The position numbers and the translations under genes are program-made. The notes beneath the pieces are model-generated. The model ran no database searches, was not told where the DNA came from, and saw nothing but the letters and a program-made list of their open reading frames with translations. A stretch of DNA of 64,000 nt from Caprimulgus europaeus (taxonomy: Eukaryota; Chordata; Aves; Caprimulgiformes; Caprimulgidae): the NCBI GenBank assembly GCA_907165065.1, contig OU015523.1:118632246-118696245 (forward strand), in the 5' to 3' direction. Of this stretch, positions 1 through 12,952 are shown in pieces; the stretch's first letter is position 1; each line of letters starts with the position of its first letter.

Positions 1-3000
1 GAACCCAATTCCTCTGTGTCATTGCCAGGAGTTTTTTGATTGCCTTCATGTTTTATCTAAATTATCTGCCTGGGATTCAAACTCTTGCAGCAGTGGACTC
101 AGGCTGCATAAGTCAGGGTCCTTCACAGGCATCTTTGCAGTGAGTGTACTCTGGTACTTGTGGGCCTCATCTTCACCATGCCTACTTTTAAATAACAGTA
201 AATTTGAGATGAGATTCACCTAATACTCCAGAGCTATGCCTTGCATTATTTAGGCCAAAATCTTCACTCAAAAAGGTGCTGAGGTGTTTTTTTCCCTCAT
301 AAGGTAGTCACCTATATCATTTTAGTTCATATATAAAATCCTTCACACATCCTACATGCCTGTTAAGCACAACTGAAGCAGAACTCAACAATTACACACA
401 GTACAGACAAGGATGACCAACTAATTCAAGGACAGTCAACCTCTGACCCATGGACCAAATCAAGGCTAAATAAAGAAAAAACACACAGCTCGCAGTGCGC
501 TCATGGTCCTCTTCTATTCTCAGTAGCATTGAGGGAAGGCAAACTATGTCGTATCAAAAAGAAATCTGCACATGACAGTTGATATGCCAAGGCATGTACC
601 CCCACAAACTGGTTGGGCTACTTCTGAGGTAACTAAAATGTGTAACTATTTTAATTTCTTATTAAAATCTCAAAAAAAGTCTTCTTAGGTCACAGGTCTA
701 TCTGGTTCATAATATTATTTTTCATAAATATTGCTCTTGATTTGACTTCAATTTAGGTTGAATAAAATATATTTACCTTCCAGGAAAAAAAAGCCAAAAC
801 AACCAAAAACAAAAACAAAAAACCACCAAACAAACACACAAAAAACCCACCCCCAAGAACCTCAGACTTTTGTTTTTGAAATTTATATGGAAGTTTGTAG
901 ACAAGCACTTTCCTTACAATTCTTCTGATGGAAACAGTTGGAATCCAAGTATTTAAAACAAAATTAATCCAGAAATAAACCCAAACATTAACAACTCTCA
1001 GTGTCTAAGTGAGCAAAAACAGAAAGAAAGAAAAACATTTTGGTTTTATTACCTGTCCTTATTGAGTTTCAACCTCATTATCAGTTTAGCTATAAAATAC
1101 CATGGGGATGGTTACTGGTCACTTTGCTGATTACATTTACACCCTCTTAACAAAATAAGTTAACTCATATCCTTCTTATTATTAATTTATTAGCAATTTA
1201 TTGTGTATGTTTGAATGTTATGATTGCTGGCAACTAGGCTAGATAGCAGAAAAATTGGGTTGAAGTTATGAAATAGTTCAGCTCCAAATTCTCTATATGC
1301 AGCAAATAAATTATATCAGCAAGTTGTAGTAATGTCAGATGTTTTTCCAGTGGGTGGAAATATTACTTTGATTTCTTATTGTGGGCTTTTTTTCTGTAAA
1401 TATTGATCATTATCTTCAAGACACAATAAAGAAAAATAGAAGTCTTCTAGCAATAAAATGTTCTCAAATTAAAGCATTCTTGTGTTATGGAAGGAGGAAG
1501 ATGACCAGAGCTGTGTAACTGAGAAAGGTTGATGCAGCTGGGGCAGCTGATTTTTCTACATATGGGAAAAGTGACTTCTGAGATTATCTTCTTAATGGAT
1601 AATGTGATACTCACATTTTTCTTAATACAAGTTTTCTCCAGTGCTTTCCAGTAGACATTGTCACTCCTGGAAATTACAGTCAAGAAAATTTCATTGTTAT
1701 TGCTGCTTTAACAAATTAGCCAATTTAGGAAGTCTTCTAGCAATTTATTTACTTGCAGATTGACTACTGATTGCTCCAAGTCTCATAGTTTAATAGGTCT
1801 GTGACCATTATGACCCTACATATATATTGCTCCAGGATTTCCAACAGTCTCAGTCTCAGCATTGAGAAAGAGGTGACTCAGCAGCCAAGTCAAAAGTTCA
1901 CTAGGTTCCTGACTTATATTTTGCCTTTCATAGTGCCTAGTCATACATTTGAGACAAAGCTGTCACTGTGCTCTTGGGATATTTAAGGGAAAGTCAGCTA
2001 CACTCAACTTAACAGAGAATTCACCCAAAGGCTTAAAAAAAACATGCTGTGATAGAGACTTAGGGGAGACTGCACGTAAATATATCTGGTACTCATACAC
2101 TTGTTAAAGTGGCCACCTTAGAGTATACCTGCCAAGAGTTTAATAGTCTTCAGCAGCAAGAAAACATGCTGAAAAACATCCCTGAAGGCTACCGAGCATG
2201 ACTCTTGATTTAAGGAGGTGGTAGCTATGTAACAAAATGGGCTGTGGTTTCCTTGGCCCCTCTTCACCTCATCCACAAGAAATCTCCTAGTCTTTTAAAG
2301 AAAATTCTGCTAATAATGTAGACAAAAGTAAAATATCAAGTCCTTGAGTCTTTCACCTACAGTTTGCAGAAGTGATAAAGAAATAAAAGAATTAGCTTTT
2401 ACTTACACTTAGCAACTTTTAATAGTGGTACAATGAATCATCAGCAGCACTTCATGAGAGTGTATCTGGAGTGCAAATACCAGGGTGCAATTTCTGACAG
2501 TTCAACTTTTAGTCAGTGCAGGAGGTGTTATTTTTTTCTTCATTTTAGGTTGTTTTGTGATTACAGGAATGCCACATGGTGTGATTACTTCTGAACTCTG
2601 CCCCAAAGCCTTGCTTCTCAGGCTGGAGCATTTTCAACTCTCCTTTATCATTCACAGGAACTCTATATCCAGTATTAATGAGATGACAAACTCACTAAAA
2701 TGTTTCGAGAGGAAAATAATATTTAACTAGGAAGGTATGAGCACATCTTTGTTTGAGGCAGCTTTTTTCAAAGTGTGGAAGAATGAAAACTCTCATTACA
2801 ATCACCATTTGCACAAAGCCAGTCTGGTTATCTCAGTAGTTAGAAATAATGCTCATTGTTTTTGTACACAGTTGACATCTATACTCAGCATAATTTCAGT
2901 CTAATGTACCAAGTGTAATATAGATCCTCATTTTCTAGAAGTTCTTATTTGTTGCAATGCTGATTCAGCTCCTCTAATTCTATAGTATGAGTACATGCAG

Positions 3001-3781
3001 TCAGAGTTTATTTGCCCAAAATTGTAAGATATCTACCTGGAATAATTTTGTTCTTTTTCTAGACCCCTTAGAATGCAAATTAACACTCAGGTACAGTTTC
3101 TGTAAACTAATGCTCAACAGTCAACAAGTTATAAATAATTCCTCCAATCTGTATATTGTGTAATAAGTCTAAAGGTAAATTCAGGTTAGATTTGTAGATC
3201 TTATTTGTTTTCAGCTAATGGCACTCATTAACTGATGATAATATGGTATCAGATAGTAGTAGGGATGTTACATAAATAGTTGTTCAAGAACACTTATGAT
3301 GTTTTCCTAGGACTTTGCAAGACAAACTGGACTAAGCACCACAGCTAGAATAGAATTTATTTTTGGGGGGAAACTTCCTTTTTTTGAAAAACCCTATAAA
3401 TTAATTTGTACCTACTCTTCATAAATTCTTTGAAATAAGAAAATACTGTATACCAAATAAATATTGGTTTCGTCTGTAAATAACAGTGAAGTACCTATAT
3501 AGTCCTGTATGATAATGAAAGTAAAGTAATTATGCAAGATTCAGGTATAATAACTGGCATCAACATTATCTGTTATCATTAGATAAATGACCAAAAGTTT
3601 CCCACAGCTGTAGGATTTCAATATCTATTTAACTAATGGAGAATTACAACATACCAAGGTAGTTTTATTTTTAATAATAATAGAATTAAGCATTTCTCAA
3701 CTTAAGCAGCACCTAGAGGTATTCATGTTCATTTCTGAAGATTTTACAGCAATATTTTGACCATTTCCCCCATCTAGTAAC
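1..3781. other. Unique AT-rich non-coding DNA
   Basis: No gene, RNA or recognisable mobile element was seen. Open frames are short (under about 85 codons) and have no splice context or family resemblance. The only local structure is an A/C-rich low-complexity patch near 785-860. Some very old repeat could be hidden here beyond recognition by eye. Confidence 0.6.
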
Positions 3782-4277
3782 TGTGAGACTCATCTGGCTA
3801 CTGTGTTCCAGTTTTGTGTGCCCACATGAAAGACATTGGAACGAGACCAGTGGAAAGCCAAAAAGATGATTAGGGGCTTGGAGTACATGATACTGAGAGG
3901 TTGAGAGAAGGGTTCTACAAACTGGAGGAAAAAAGGGTAAGGAAGGAAACCTAGCCTTCATCCACATGGTGGGAAGTGATGCAGAAGAAAGAGTAAGATT
4001 CTTCTCAGAAATGCAGAGTAAAAATACAGAATTGAACAGATGAAAAGTACAATGAGGGTGGTCAAACACTGGAACATGTCAGCCAGAGAAGTTGTGAAGT
4101 CTCCATCCTTGGAGATATTAAACACTTGACTAGACAAACCTCTGGAAAACCTAATTGAACTTTGAAGCTAGATGCAACTTCAAAATTCAAAGTTGTGTCT
4201 ACTTTGTCTGAGGCACTGGACCAGATGACCTCCAGAGATTTTTTTCAACCTAAATTATTATATGATGTTATGATTTT
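3782..4277 (+). mobile_element. CR1: CR1 LINE fragment, 5'-truncated
   Basis: This is the last part of a CR1 non-LTR retrotransposon, in sense orientation. It runs from the end of the reverse-transcriptase frame (CTACTGTGTTCCAG) through the conserved 3' block GGTCAAACACTGGAACA, AGAGAAGTTGTGAAGTCTCC and CACTGGACCAGATGACCTCC, to a degraded TATGATGTTATGATT tail. The copy is quite diverged, and the middle (about 3840-4030) is hard to align by eye. No intact coding frame remains. The open frame on the opposite strand (3713-4069) is an antisense reading of this repeat. Confidence 0.85.
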
Positions 4278-4974
4278 CAGAAAAGAAGAATTGTAGTTTG
4301 TCTTTTAAGCCTTAAAGATTACACTTCATATATATATATATTTTTTTTTAAGGGGGAAATGTTATAAAATCATCTCATCAGCCTAGAAAAAAATCTTTGT
4401 CAGTGTATTATTCAAATCTTAAAATATCTCCAACTTTCATTGATTAAGCCTATGTCCTGGAAAGATACATTTCACTGGTAGTGATACCTTAGTAGCATAG
4501 TAAAATATTCATAAACACCGTAAAATTTTATGAGAAAAGATAATTACAGAGGGAAAAAAATTGAAATCTCATCCCTTCGGGCATTGTTATGAGTCACTGG
4601 AAATAATGGCATTCAAATTTTCCATCAGTCCTGCCAAAATAAGGAAACAATGAAAGATTATTTGCATAAATTATATCCTGCTAGGTATAACAGAAAATGT
4701 AAACTCAAGAAATAGGCTCCTGCAGAAAGAGTTGTTTTATGAATAAAGTTTTGCAGATTGTTCTAACAGTGAATGAATTCCATTTCAGAACAAGAGAGAA
4801 TTAATGAGCACGCAGGTTTTGCACTACTGCTTTTCAAACAAGCCAAAATCTCCTCACAGAAACAGTGGCAAGTCAAATGTTTGTAAAGCAGATGCATCAC
4901 TTTCCTTAATTCCCAGGTGGCTGGAATTCAGATTTCCATACATAAATTGGAGTAGACGGGAAACTGTTACCATG
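4278..4974. other. Unique spacer with a TA/T tract
   Basis: Non-coding DNA between two same-strand CR1 copies. It has a short TA dinucleotide run followed by a T run at about 4329-4350. Nothing else is recognised. Confidence 0.6.
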
Positions 4975-5597
4975 ATGGGCAACGTGTGCTCGCAGCCAGA
5001 AGGCAAATAACCATATCCTGGGCTGCATCAAGAGAAGCATGAGCAGCAGATTCTGCCCTTCTACTCTGCTTTCCTGAAATCCCACTTGCAGTGCTGCATC
5101 CAGTAACAGGGCCACCAACATCAGAAGGACATGGACCTACTGGAGCGAGTCCAGAGGAGGCCACAAAGATCATCAGAGGGCTGGAGCACCTCTGCTATGA
5201 GGACAGGCTGAGAGAGTTGGGGCTGTTCAGCCTGGAGAAGAGAAGGCTCCAGGGAGACCTTCTAGTGGCCTTCCAGTACCTGAAAGGGCTCCAGGAAGGC
5301 TGGGGAGGGACTTTTTATAAGGGCAGGGAGTGACAGAGTAAGAGGTAATGGTTATAAAATGGACAAGAGTAGATTCAGATTAGATATTAGGAAAAAATTC
5401 CTCACTACGAGGGTGTGAGACGCAGGAACAGGTTGTCCAGAGAAGCTGTGGCTGCTCCTCCCTGGAAGTGTTTAAGGCCAGGTGGATGAGGCTTTGAGCA
5501 ACCTGGTCTAGTGAAAGGTATTCCTGTACATGGCATGGTGGTTGGATCTAGATAATCTTTAAGGTCACTTTCAACCTATACCATTCTGTGATTCCAT
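4975..5597 (+). mobile_element. CR1: CR1 LINE fragment, 5'-truncated
   Basis: This is a well preserved CR1 3' section. The end of the ORF2 endonuclease/reverse-transcriptase protein can be traced (ATCCTGGGCTGCATCAAGAG, GGAGCGAGTCCAGAGGAGG, GGGCTGTTCAGCCTGGAGAA). It is followed by the 3' untranslated block (ACCTGGTCTAGTG, GATAATCTTTAAGGTC) and a short ATTCTGTGATTCC tail. Relative to the usual arrangement, bases are missing near 5067-5110. Frameshifts break the coding frame, so it is a dead copy. Confidence 0.95.
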
Positions 5598-7807
5598 GAC
5601 CTACAGACGCTCATGTCATCTATTGGCCATTACATGTTCCTTTGTATCTTCAAGGCTGTTCAGTGCAGCCAGTGGATGTAAGAGTCTTTCCTACACAGAT
5701 GAGGGCTCATGCTGCACCAATTCCGGTGAACAATGCAGAGCCCAGTGTGACAGTCAGTACTCACTAACCTAAGCTGCAAACAGAAAACATTAACCACAAA
5801 AATAAAAGTACTAACAGAAATTAAGAATAGAGATGCCATAATATATATCCACAGAGTTGCAATCTAACATAGGTCAGCCTTGTGGTCTCTTTTGCCCTGG
5901 AGCTAGAGAGTCTAGCCAAGATACAGAAATCTCATTAGTGATCAATGGTACAAATAATTAACATTTCCTTCATTACAGCCAAATCCTCTCTTTTCCAGAT
6001 TACAAAGGGCACTCTCCTTGCTGCAGACAGCATTTAACTGACAACCACTACCAGACCCACACAGGATTCAGCCTCAGTTGTTGGCAGAAATGGTTTAACA
6101 AATTTATAGATTTGTCTCTTCACTATCCCAATCCGCCTGATGGTGGAAGAAAACCAAAAGCTATCTGAACCCCTTGGTACTGAGCTTGGCATGACATTAA
6201 TGATGGACAGTGTTATGGAGCACCTCCAAAAAAGCCGGACAGATGAGTGCACTTTGTGATGCAGGAATGACCTCTGGAAAGGCTCAGGCTTTGTGAGAGG
6301 AAGAGGGCAATGGAGGTCCTGACATCCCAGGGCTCCCTCCATGCTTGCCCAGCACTGGGTAAATCCATGCCTGAGGTGGTGACATTTAGTTCCATCTGCT
6401 ACAAAGCTCTTAGCTTGAGTCCCCACGCACTCAGCCTGCTGCCAGTGGAAAGCCAGGAGCTCTGCTACGTGGGAAGGAGGAGTCCATTACACTGTGAAAA
6501 CAATTTTCATATCTCCAGAAGCCAGTATTTCCTAGCCCACAGGGGAGAACATTAGATGTATCTGTTCCATTCATTATTTCAAAAAACGTAAAAATGAAAG
6601 AAGCTCAGTACCCAGAACCCCTTTTTTCACAACCACTGCCTTTTTAATTACCCAATATAAGCCATTATATGTAGGTTAAGGGTTAAATGCTGCAGTCAAA
6701 AAAAAAAATTAATAAAATGCATAATATAGTTTTACTTAAAATATGTTAATATTAGGAAAAACCCTTCATCTAAAAATAGTGTAACAAGTGAGAAATGTCA
6801 AAAAACGGTGATGAAAAGGAAGCAGTATTTATTGATGTTGTGTTTCATGCTTTAGTTGTCTTTTCTTGCATGCATGATGAGTAAAAATTCTTCCTTATCA
6901 GGAAAGCAAAGGTTCTCAAATCATCATACCTTTCCATTAACTGGGGCAATCAGAAAACCCCAGAAAATAATTAGGGATCTGCACAAAAGGTACAAAAGTT
7001 GACATTGCTACGGGGTAAGAGGGGAAGGATCTAGATTCAAAGCAGAATAATAAGGAATGTGGCAAAAGGGACCACTTTGGGGTTTGTGTTTTAATATATG
7101 CATTGTAATTAAACAAAAAAAAGGGACTTGTAGTTTGAATGTTGTAACTCAAGTGAGCCCAAGTCAAACAGCTGCTTTATTAGCTCAAAACACACAGAAG
7201 AGAGACAGAAGGTGTAGTTGGTGTCATATGCTGCTGGCATTCTGTCACATTTATAAGACTTAATTTACATATGTGCACCTACTTGCACTTTATAGGTGCT
7301 AAGGTCAATTATTGCAAGCATAATTATCATCTTACTGCCAAAAGCTGTTAAGCTATTTAGGCAAAATGAAGATTTGAATAACAGAGCATAATAACTAGAT
7401 GCTGTATTAAAGGATGAGTAATAAAATTTAGAATCTGAAAAACTTGGCTCATTTAGAATATTGTTGGTTCCAAGAGAACATAATTTGACTTAATAAAATC
7501 AAAAGTAATAGAAATGACTGCATTCTGTACCATAACTGGGGAAAAAAAAAAGTGTGTGAAACTCAGGCAAATTAGCATGAAAGAAACTTTAAGGAACATT
7601 TCACAAAGTAGAGAAACTGATGTACATCTGCCTCTGAACAGAAAGAGCGGGGAGGACTTTTAGGGGCACCTTCACAGTACCTGCAAGGAGGTAACCAAGA
7701 AGGCAGACCAAGTTCTTCAATCAGATACTTGCTCGGAGAATAGACAACAATCATAAATTTAATTGAGGGAGATTCCAGAAAAAGAAAAAAATAATACTAT
7801 GAGGATA
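5598..7807. other. Unique non-coding DNA
   Basis: No supported gene. Overlapping open frames of 60-130 codons lie on both strands at 6034-6555, but none has splice signals, domain resemblance or clear codon bias. They are taken as chance frames in a slightly more GC-balanced patch. Confidence 0.55.
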
Positions 7808-7983
7808 ATGAAGAACTGGAATGGGAATCCAGAAAGATTGTGGAATCTCAGTCATGGGAGGTTTCTAGGATGTAAGTGGACAACCCTGCACAACCTGTTC
7901 TGACTGCAGTGCTGACTCTGCTTTGAGGACCAGGTTGGGACAGAGACCTCACAAGGTTCCTTCCAGTTCAGCAGTTCTGTGAC
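7808..7983 (+). mobile_element. CR1: Old CR1 3'-end fragment
   Basis: This is a diverged CR1 tail in sense orientation. The order AACTGGAATGGGAATCC, GATTGTGGAATCTCAGTC, CTCTGCTTTGAGGACCAGGT and GTTCCTTCCAGTTCAGCAG, ending in TTCTGTGAC, follows the CR1 3' untranslated region. It belongs to a subfamily different from the copy that follows. Only about 175 bases survive. Confidence 0.7.
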
Positions 7984-8030
7984 ACATATGGTGATTGTGA
8001 AAAATAAAAACCATTCTAAAATTTCAGTAT

Positions 8031-8280
8031 TCATAGAATCATAGAATCGTTTTGGTTGGAAAAGACCTTTAAGATTATTGAGTCTAACCATAGAATCTAA
8101 CACTACCAAGTCCAGCACTAAACCATGTCCCTAAACACCACATCTACACATCTTTTAAATACCTCCAGGGATGATGACTCCACCACCTCCCTGGGCAGCC
8201 TGTTACAATGCTTAACAACACTTTTGGTGATGAAATTTTTTGTAATATTCAATCCAAACATCATCTGGCACAATTCTATT
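8031..8280 (-). mobile_element. CR1: CR1 LINE 3' fragment, antisense
   Basis: The copy opens with two TCATAGAATC units, the complement of the CR1 3' tail repeats. It continues with GGTTGGAAAAGACCTTTAAG and the 'ctccctgggcagcctgtt' block. It is truncated before reaching coding sequence. Its 3' tail faces the tail of the CR1 at 7808-7983, only 47 bases away. The open frames read here are repeat-derived. Confidence 0.92.
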
Positions 8281-10479
8281 AAAAAAAATATACATACTAC
8301 ATACCCATTTGGAAAATAAAAGCACTAGCAGTATTTATAGTCACAATCATTAAAACACTTCTCAGAGATGGTAAATAAGCTTTATGCCTGAAAGAAGGAA
8401 TAAAAAAACAAGGGGGTATATCTGAGAGGCTGATCAGGAATGGTCGTTTCGGCAAATTAATACCCATATATTCATAATATAACACTATCATTTTTATTGA
8501 CTTTTAAAAATCTGTAATAACCACTAAAATCTTATAGAGCGAGAGATAACATGAAGCTAATTAATATATAATAAACTTTGGAAGAATATTTAAATATCTT
8601 CCCCATAGTAAGTAATCTCTCTCTGGCACACGGCTTAGGTATTTTGGGCAATAGAATGTACCTGTGCTGGCAAGTGAGGAGCACCAGTTTTGTCTAAGCA
8701 TGAAATTGTCATATGAGGATGTCAGTTCTACAAAGACTGATGTCACAAAAAAGAAAAGGTATTGCTCACAAGCCATGGAAACCAATGATTCACTACAGTT
8801 TGGTGCTTTCAGAACATAAAACATAATGGAGTAAGTCAGAAGTCTGGATGAATCGAGTAGGGACATAGCTATTCTGGACAGCTTCATTCAGTTATTACCA
8901 GTTGCTGCTTTGACTCCAATGTCACCTAGACCATTAGAACAGAAAAAGTGAAGATGCCTTATTGTCCCTGGCAGTTCTGAGCAAAAGGACAAAATATATT
9001 TTCATATACTAGGCATTTAAAACCTTTTGTAGAGAACTCTGAGAGTAAGAACACTATTAGGTACAACAGCAGTTGTACATCTTAATGTAGCTCACACACA
9101 ATGTTTTGAGCACTATAATTCATTCCACTGGAAGACCTGATATTCATGAGTAAGATGTATTTCCTTTCCAAATATCGCATTTTCAAGTAAGCAAAAGAAA
9201 CTTTGTATACTTTTTGGTCAAAAAGATGATCTGAACAGTTGAACTGGTCCATGATATTAATAGAGAAGTATGGTTGCTGATCGTTTTGTGTCAGCCTTGC
9301 AAATGGGGAAAAAAAGAGTAGATTGACCTCTAAACCTATGTTACTACTGTTAAACTTATATGGATAGCTATAGCCATTTAAAAATCCACACATTCACACT
9401 TTCCATATAAGCTGAATGTTTCTTATCCTTATAGTAAAGAAATAATAAAATATTCTTATATTGACATTAAATTCTTTGGTATTATGGCTACAGCTGATGT
9501 TCAGGTTAATCTATTAGGAACTTCACAGTAGAACATAAAAAACTGCAGAGCAATTATATGAAGGGTCACAAAAAACATAAAAAACTGGTCCTTCTTTGGA
9601 AATTTAGAAAAGGCATATCAATAGAAACCAGAGATTTTCAATTCAACAGAAAGATGTTGTTAAGTACTTGCTCTAGATTTTATGGAAAACAGGTCTTGCT
9701 AAACCTGATTTCATTCTCTGTTGAGCATACCAATTCGACTGACAAATATAACTGTCAAATATAAAATATTCAGACTTCTGAAAGGCCATTACATGAGAAC
9801 CATGTAGAAAATCAGTACTATTAAATAGAATTAAAGCATAGATTTAGCAGATAAAGAACTGGCTAGAGGATAAATATAAAAAGTAGTCAACAGTGCAGTA
9901 ACATGATTTGAATGAAGTTGTCTCTAATATAGATTTGTAGCCATAGCAGCAAGTCTTGCACTACTGAACCATTTCATTAAACGGTTTGAAATACATAAAA
10001 GTGCTTCTAATGGAATTTTTGGATGACACAAGTATTGATGTGGTTGAGAACACTGAAGGCAGAGCTGTAAATGTCCATTCCCTGGGAAGGGATGGGATTC
10101 ACCTGACCAAATAAAACTATCTACTTTGTGGGTATCTGATCTGGTCACCTCACTGTAAGAACCATGCACATTTTATAGTCAAAGGAGAGAAGTAGACACT
10201 TTTAGCTAGATTAGTAACACCCTAAAAGTGCCTATTTCCACTGATGCTAAAGAAAAGACAGTCTGACTCATGATGTTGTAAGTATTTGAAATTAGTTGAA
10301 ATGACTCTTATTCAAATTTTATTTTTTTATTTTTTTTTAGTACCAGAAAGTTATACATTTAGGAATAAAGAAAATAGGTAGTCTGCAGAAAGAGGGGTTG
10401 AATATTGGAAAACAGGAACTCTTGAAAGAATGAAGGGCTTGTGTTGGGCATGCAAAGAAACTCCTATGATGTTTCTGAA
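8281..10479. other. Unique non-coding DNA
   Basis: AT-rich sequence with no recognised repeat, RNA gene or exon. Open frames of about 65-110 codons (for example 8561-8887 and 9082-9393, both minus) show no family resemblance or splice context and are treated as chance. Confidence 0.55.
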
Positions 10480-11138
10480 GCAGGAAAACCTTGACAAATT
10501 GGACACAAGTCAACAATGTGCACTTGCAGAGCAGAAAGCAAACCATGGTCTGGGCTGCAAAAAAAGAAGTGTGGCCATTAGATTGAAGGAGCTAACTTTC
10601 CCTCTCCTCACCATTCTCATGAGACCCCATTTGGAGTCCAGCTGGGGTCCCTAGTACAAGAAAGACATGGATCTGATGAAACAGGTCTAGAGAAGGGCCA
10701 CAAAAGTGATCAGAGGGACGGAACACCTCCCATGTGAGAAAAGACTGAGAGACCTGGGCTTGTTCAGCCTGAAGAAGAGAAAGTTCTGGGAAGACCTCAC
10801 TGCAGCATTTCAGTACTTGAAGGAGGCTTATAAGAAATATGGGGACAGACTGTTTAGCAGGGCCTGTAGTGACAGGACAATAGGTAATGGTTTTAACTGG
10901 AAGAGGGTAAGTTTATATTGGACTTGAGGAATAAATTTTTTATTATTAAGTGCTGAGCCACCGGACCAAGTTGCCCAAAGAAGTTGTGGATGTCCCCTCC
11001 CTGGAAGTGTTCAAGGTCAGTTTGGATGGGGATTTGAGGAACCTGATCTTGTGAAAGATGTCCCTGTCTATGGGAAGGGGGTTGGACCAGATGATCTTTA
11101 GAAGTCCCTTCCATTCCAACCTATTCTATGATTATATG
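10480..11138 (+). mobile_element. CR1: CR1 LINE fragment, 5'-truncated
   Basis: CR1 in sense orientation. It starts inside ORF2 with a stretch that translates to a recognisable CR1 peptide block (SQQCALAEQKAN). It runs through GACATGGATCTGATGAAACA, ATCAGAGGGACGGAACACCT and GGCTTGTTCAGCCTGAAGAA into the 3' untranslated region (TGGACCAGATGATCTTTAGA) and the tail ATTCTATGATTATATG. Stops and small insertions or deletions interrupt the coding frame. The frame at 10893-11114 on the minus strand is an antisense reading of this repeat. Confidence 0.93.
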
Positions 11139-11495
11139 CTTATTTTGGAAAAAAATAACTTAATCCTCAGATATACCTTTGAAGAGCAATAGATCCAGTT
11201 AGTAGCAAAGGGCAGTAGAGAAGTGATTCATTCAGTATAGTGCACCATAATTCCAATACAAGGATACTGCATAAAACTGAAGTGTCTACATTTTAATAAG
11301 GACATTGTAAAACAAAAGACTTAAAGAGGAGAAAGAAATGATTCAACGGCTGGGGAAAATTTTTTTCAGTAAAAGGCTAAAAAGCTCAAGCTGTTTAACA
11401 TTCCATCTGATGACTGAGAAGTTATTTGAATGCAGTGCTTAATATAGTAGAAAAAGACATAACAAGAACCATTGACTGTAAACTGTTGCCAGACA
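11139..11495. other. Unique spacer
   Basis: Short AT-rich interval between a young-looking CR1 and an older relic. Nothing is recognised in it. Confidence 0.6.
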
Positions 11496-11665
11496 GCTTT
11501 GCACTGGAAGTGTGGTACACGCTAATATCAGGGAAAGCAACCATCAGAACAAACTGCCCAAAGAAGTGATGGCTTCTCTGCTATCTGATACCTTTGAAGA
11601 CCAAAGGCCTTGCAGGGAGATATATGTCTTTGAAATACAAATGTCCTTTAGTTCAGTGCAAATTA
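11496..11665 (+). mobile_element. Ancient CR1-clade LINE relic
   Basis: GTGTGGTACACGCTAATATC, then AGCAACCATCAGAACAAACT, GCCCAAAGAAGTGATGGCTT and TTTGAAGACCAAAGGCC, matches in order a 3' block of old CR1-type LINEs shared by turtles and archosaurs (the 'ggaacaaactnccnaaggaagtggtgga' theme). It is much more eroded than the other CR1 copies. The two overlapping open frames, one per strand, are not thought to be genes. Confidence 0.5.
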
Positions 11666-12770
11666 AGGTGAAAGGAAAGGTGAATAATGGTTCTTCGAAC
11701 AGCCTGCTTTTATAGCCCTTCCTGACCTTAAGCTCCTCAAGTCTTGCTTCCTGTGCACTGGTGAGTGGAGAATGAAGATCAGGAAAGTACATTTGTGCTG
11801 CCCATGCCCATGAGATCTACTGGCACTAAATCCCTGAATTTATACATGAACACATTTCTTTCCAAAATTGTTTAAAAAGGCCCTCTGATAAACTGGTGCT
11901 TCAGCAGCATGTGCCAAAGCATGGAGAGAACAAAATTACAGTGAAAACCTGCAATGAAGAACATAGATGGGTATATGAGAAGTGTTATGTTGAGTGATCA
12001 TCTACACAAACACAAAGGAGCACCTGGAACAGTGACATGTGGGGAAACCCATGAGTTTGCATCTGAGAAGACTTGTTAGATCATCAGACCAGGAAGATTT
12101 GCAAGATCTACCATGGAAACAGAGAAGGTGGTGATGAGAAATCAGTAGGTAGAAGTCTCCCCCCCACCCCTGTTGGTACTACACTGATACTTGATGTAAT
12201 ATTAAGGACAGCATCATAATTCTGGACACTACCATTGCTGGGAAAAAATGAATAGCATTTTCTGAAAGATTGGGAGTTTTAATCACAGTGTCCTGGGTAA
12301 TACTGATTTAAAATTTAAATTTCATCAGTTGATTTTCCTGGCAGTTTCACTTATTTTTACTTCTTGTTATGGGTTGCATGCACTGTTCGAATAGCTGATT
12401 GATTCTTTCTCAGATAGCTGTTAGATGCATTTCAGTGCTTGGAAAAATTTTTTATATATACTTGTGTCTCACTAAGTTCTTATGCTGATGACATCACCTG
12501 CTAGTATGCATTAACTCACAGAGATGGAGAGAGATTTAGATTATATTGCTGTGTGCTAGGAGACAGACAAGCAAAAATAGGTGTGATTGATTGAAATTCC
12601 ACATGGATATTATTTTTTTTTTTCATTTTAATGGAAATGACAACAAAAGTTAGTGCATAAGATTAACCATGTGCTTGCGTGTCTTTTTATGTTAATTCTT
12701 TTCTAATATGCATTCATTACAGAGATTGGCTAATGGGAATCCTGAAATTATAATTCAAAATGTTTCTTTA
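11666..12770. other. Unique non-coding DNA
   Basis: No repeat or gene recognised. There is a short C run at about 12161-12171 and a T run at 12610-12623. The sequence leads into a strong splice-acceptor-like site at 12755-12778. Confidence 0.5.
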
Positions 12771-12778
12771 TTTTGCAG

Positions 12779-12952
12779 ATGCTGAAAAGGAAAGTCTGCA
12801 AAGACAAGAGACTGAGAATAAACGTTGAGCTCATGGCTCTCCAGTCTGTGCTTCCAAAAATAAGCCATTTCAGCAGAAAAACTCACCACCACTTCCGCTG
12901 GCTGATGCCACTACCCGCTCGGTTACCCAAGTCACATACTCGTCTGCACTGA
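12779..12952 (+). other. Candidate exon after a strong splice-acceptor-like site
   Basis: A pyrimidine-rich run ending TTTCTTTATTTTGCAG (12763-12778) is a good vertebrate 3' splice site. It is followed at once by sequence of higher complexity and GC than the neighbourhood. The frame starting at the first base gives 57 codons before TGA at 12950-12952 and is rich in K, R and H. The frame offset by two gives 15 lysine/glutamate-rich codons (ending ETENKR) and then stops, as a short terminal coding exon could. AATAAA occurs about 520 bases downstream (near 13306). I recognise no protein. It could be a terminal exon, a non-coding RNA exon or chance. Confidence 0.25.

Noticed and set aside
3713-4069. 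118-codon minus-strand open frame
   Set aside because: It is largely an antisense reading of the CR1 copy at 3782-4277.
6034-6555. 130-codon minus and 81-codon plus frames in a moderately GC-balanced patch
   Set aside because: They overlap on opposite strands, show no domain, promoter or splice context, and have lengths plausible by chance.
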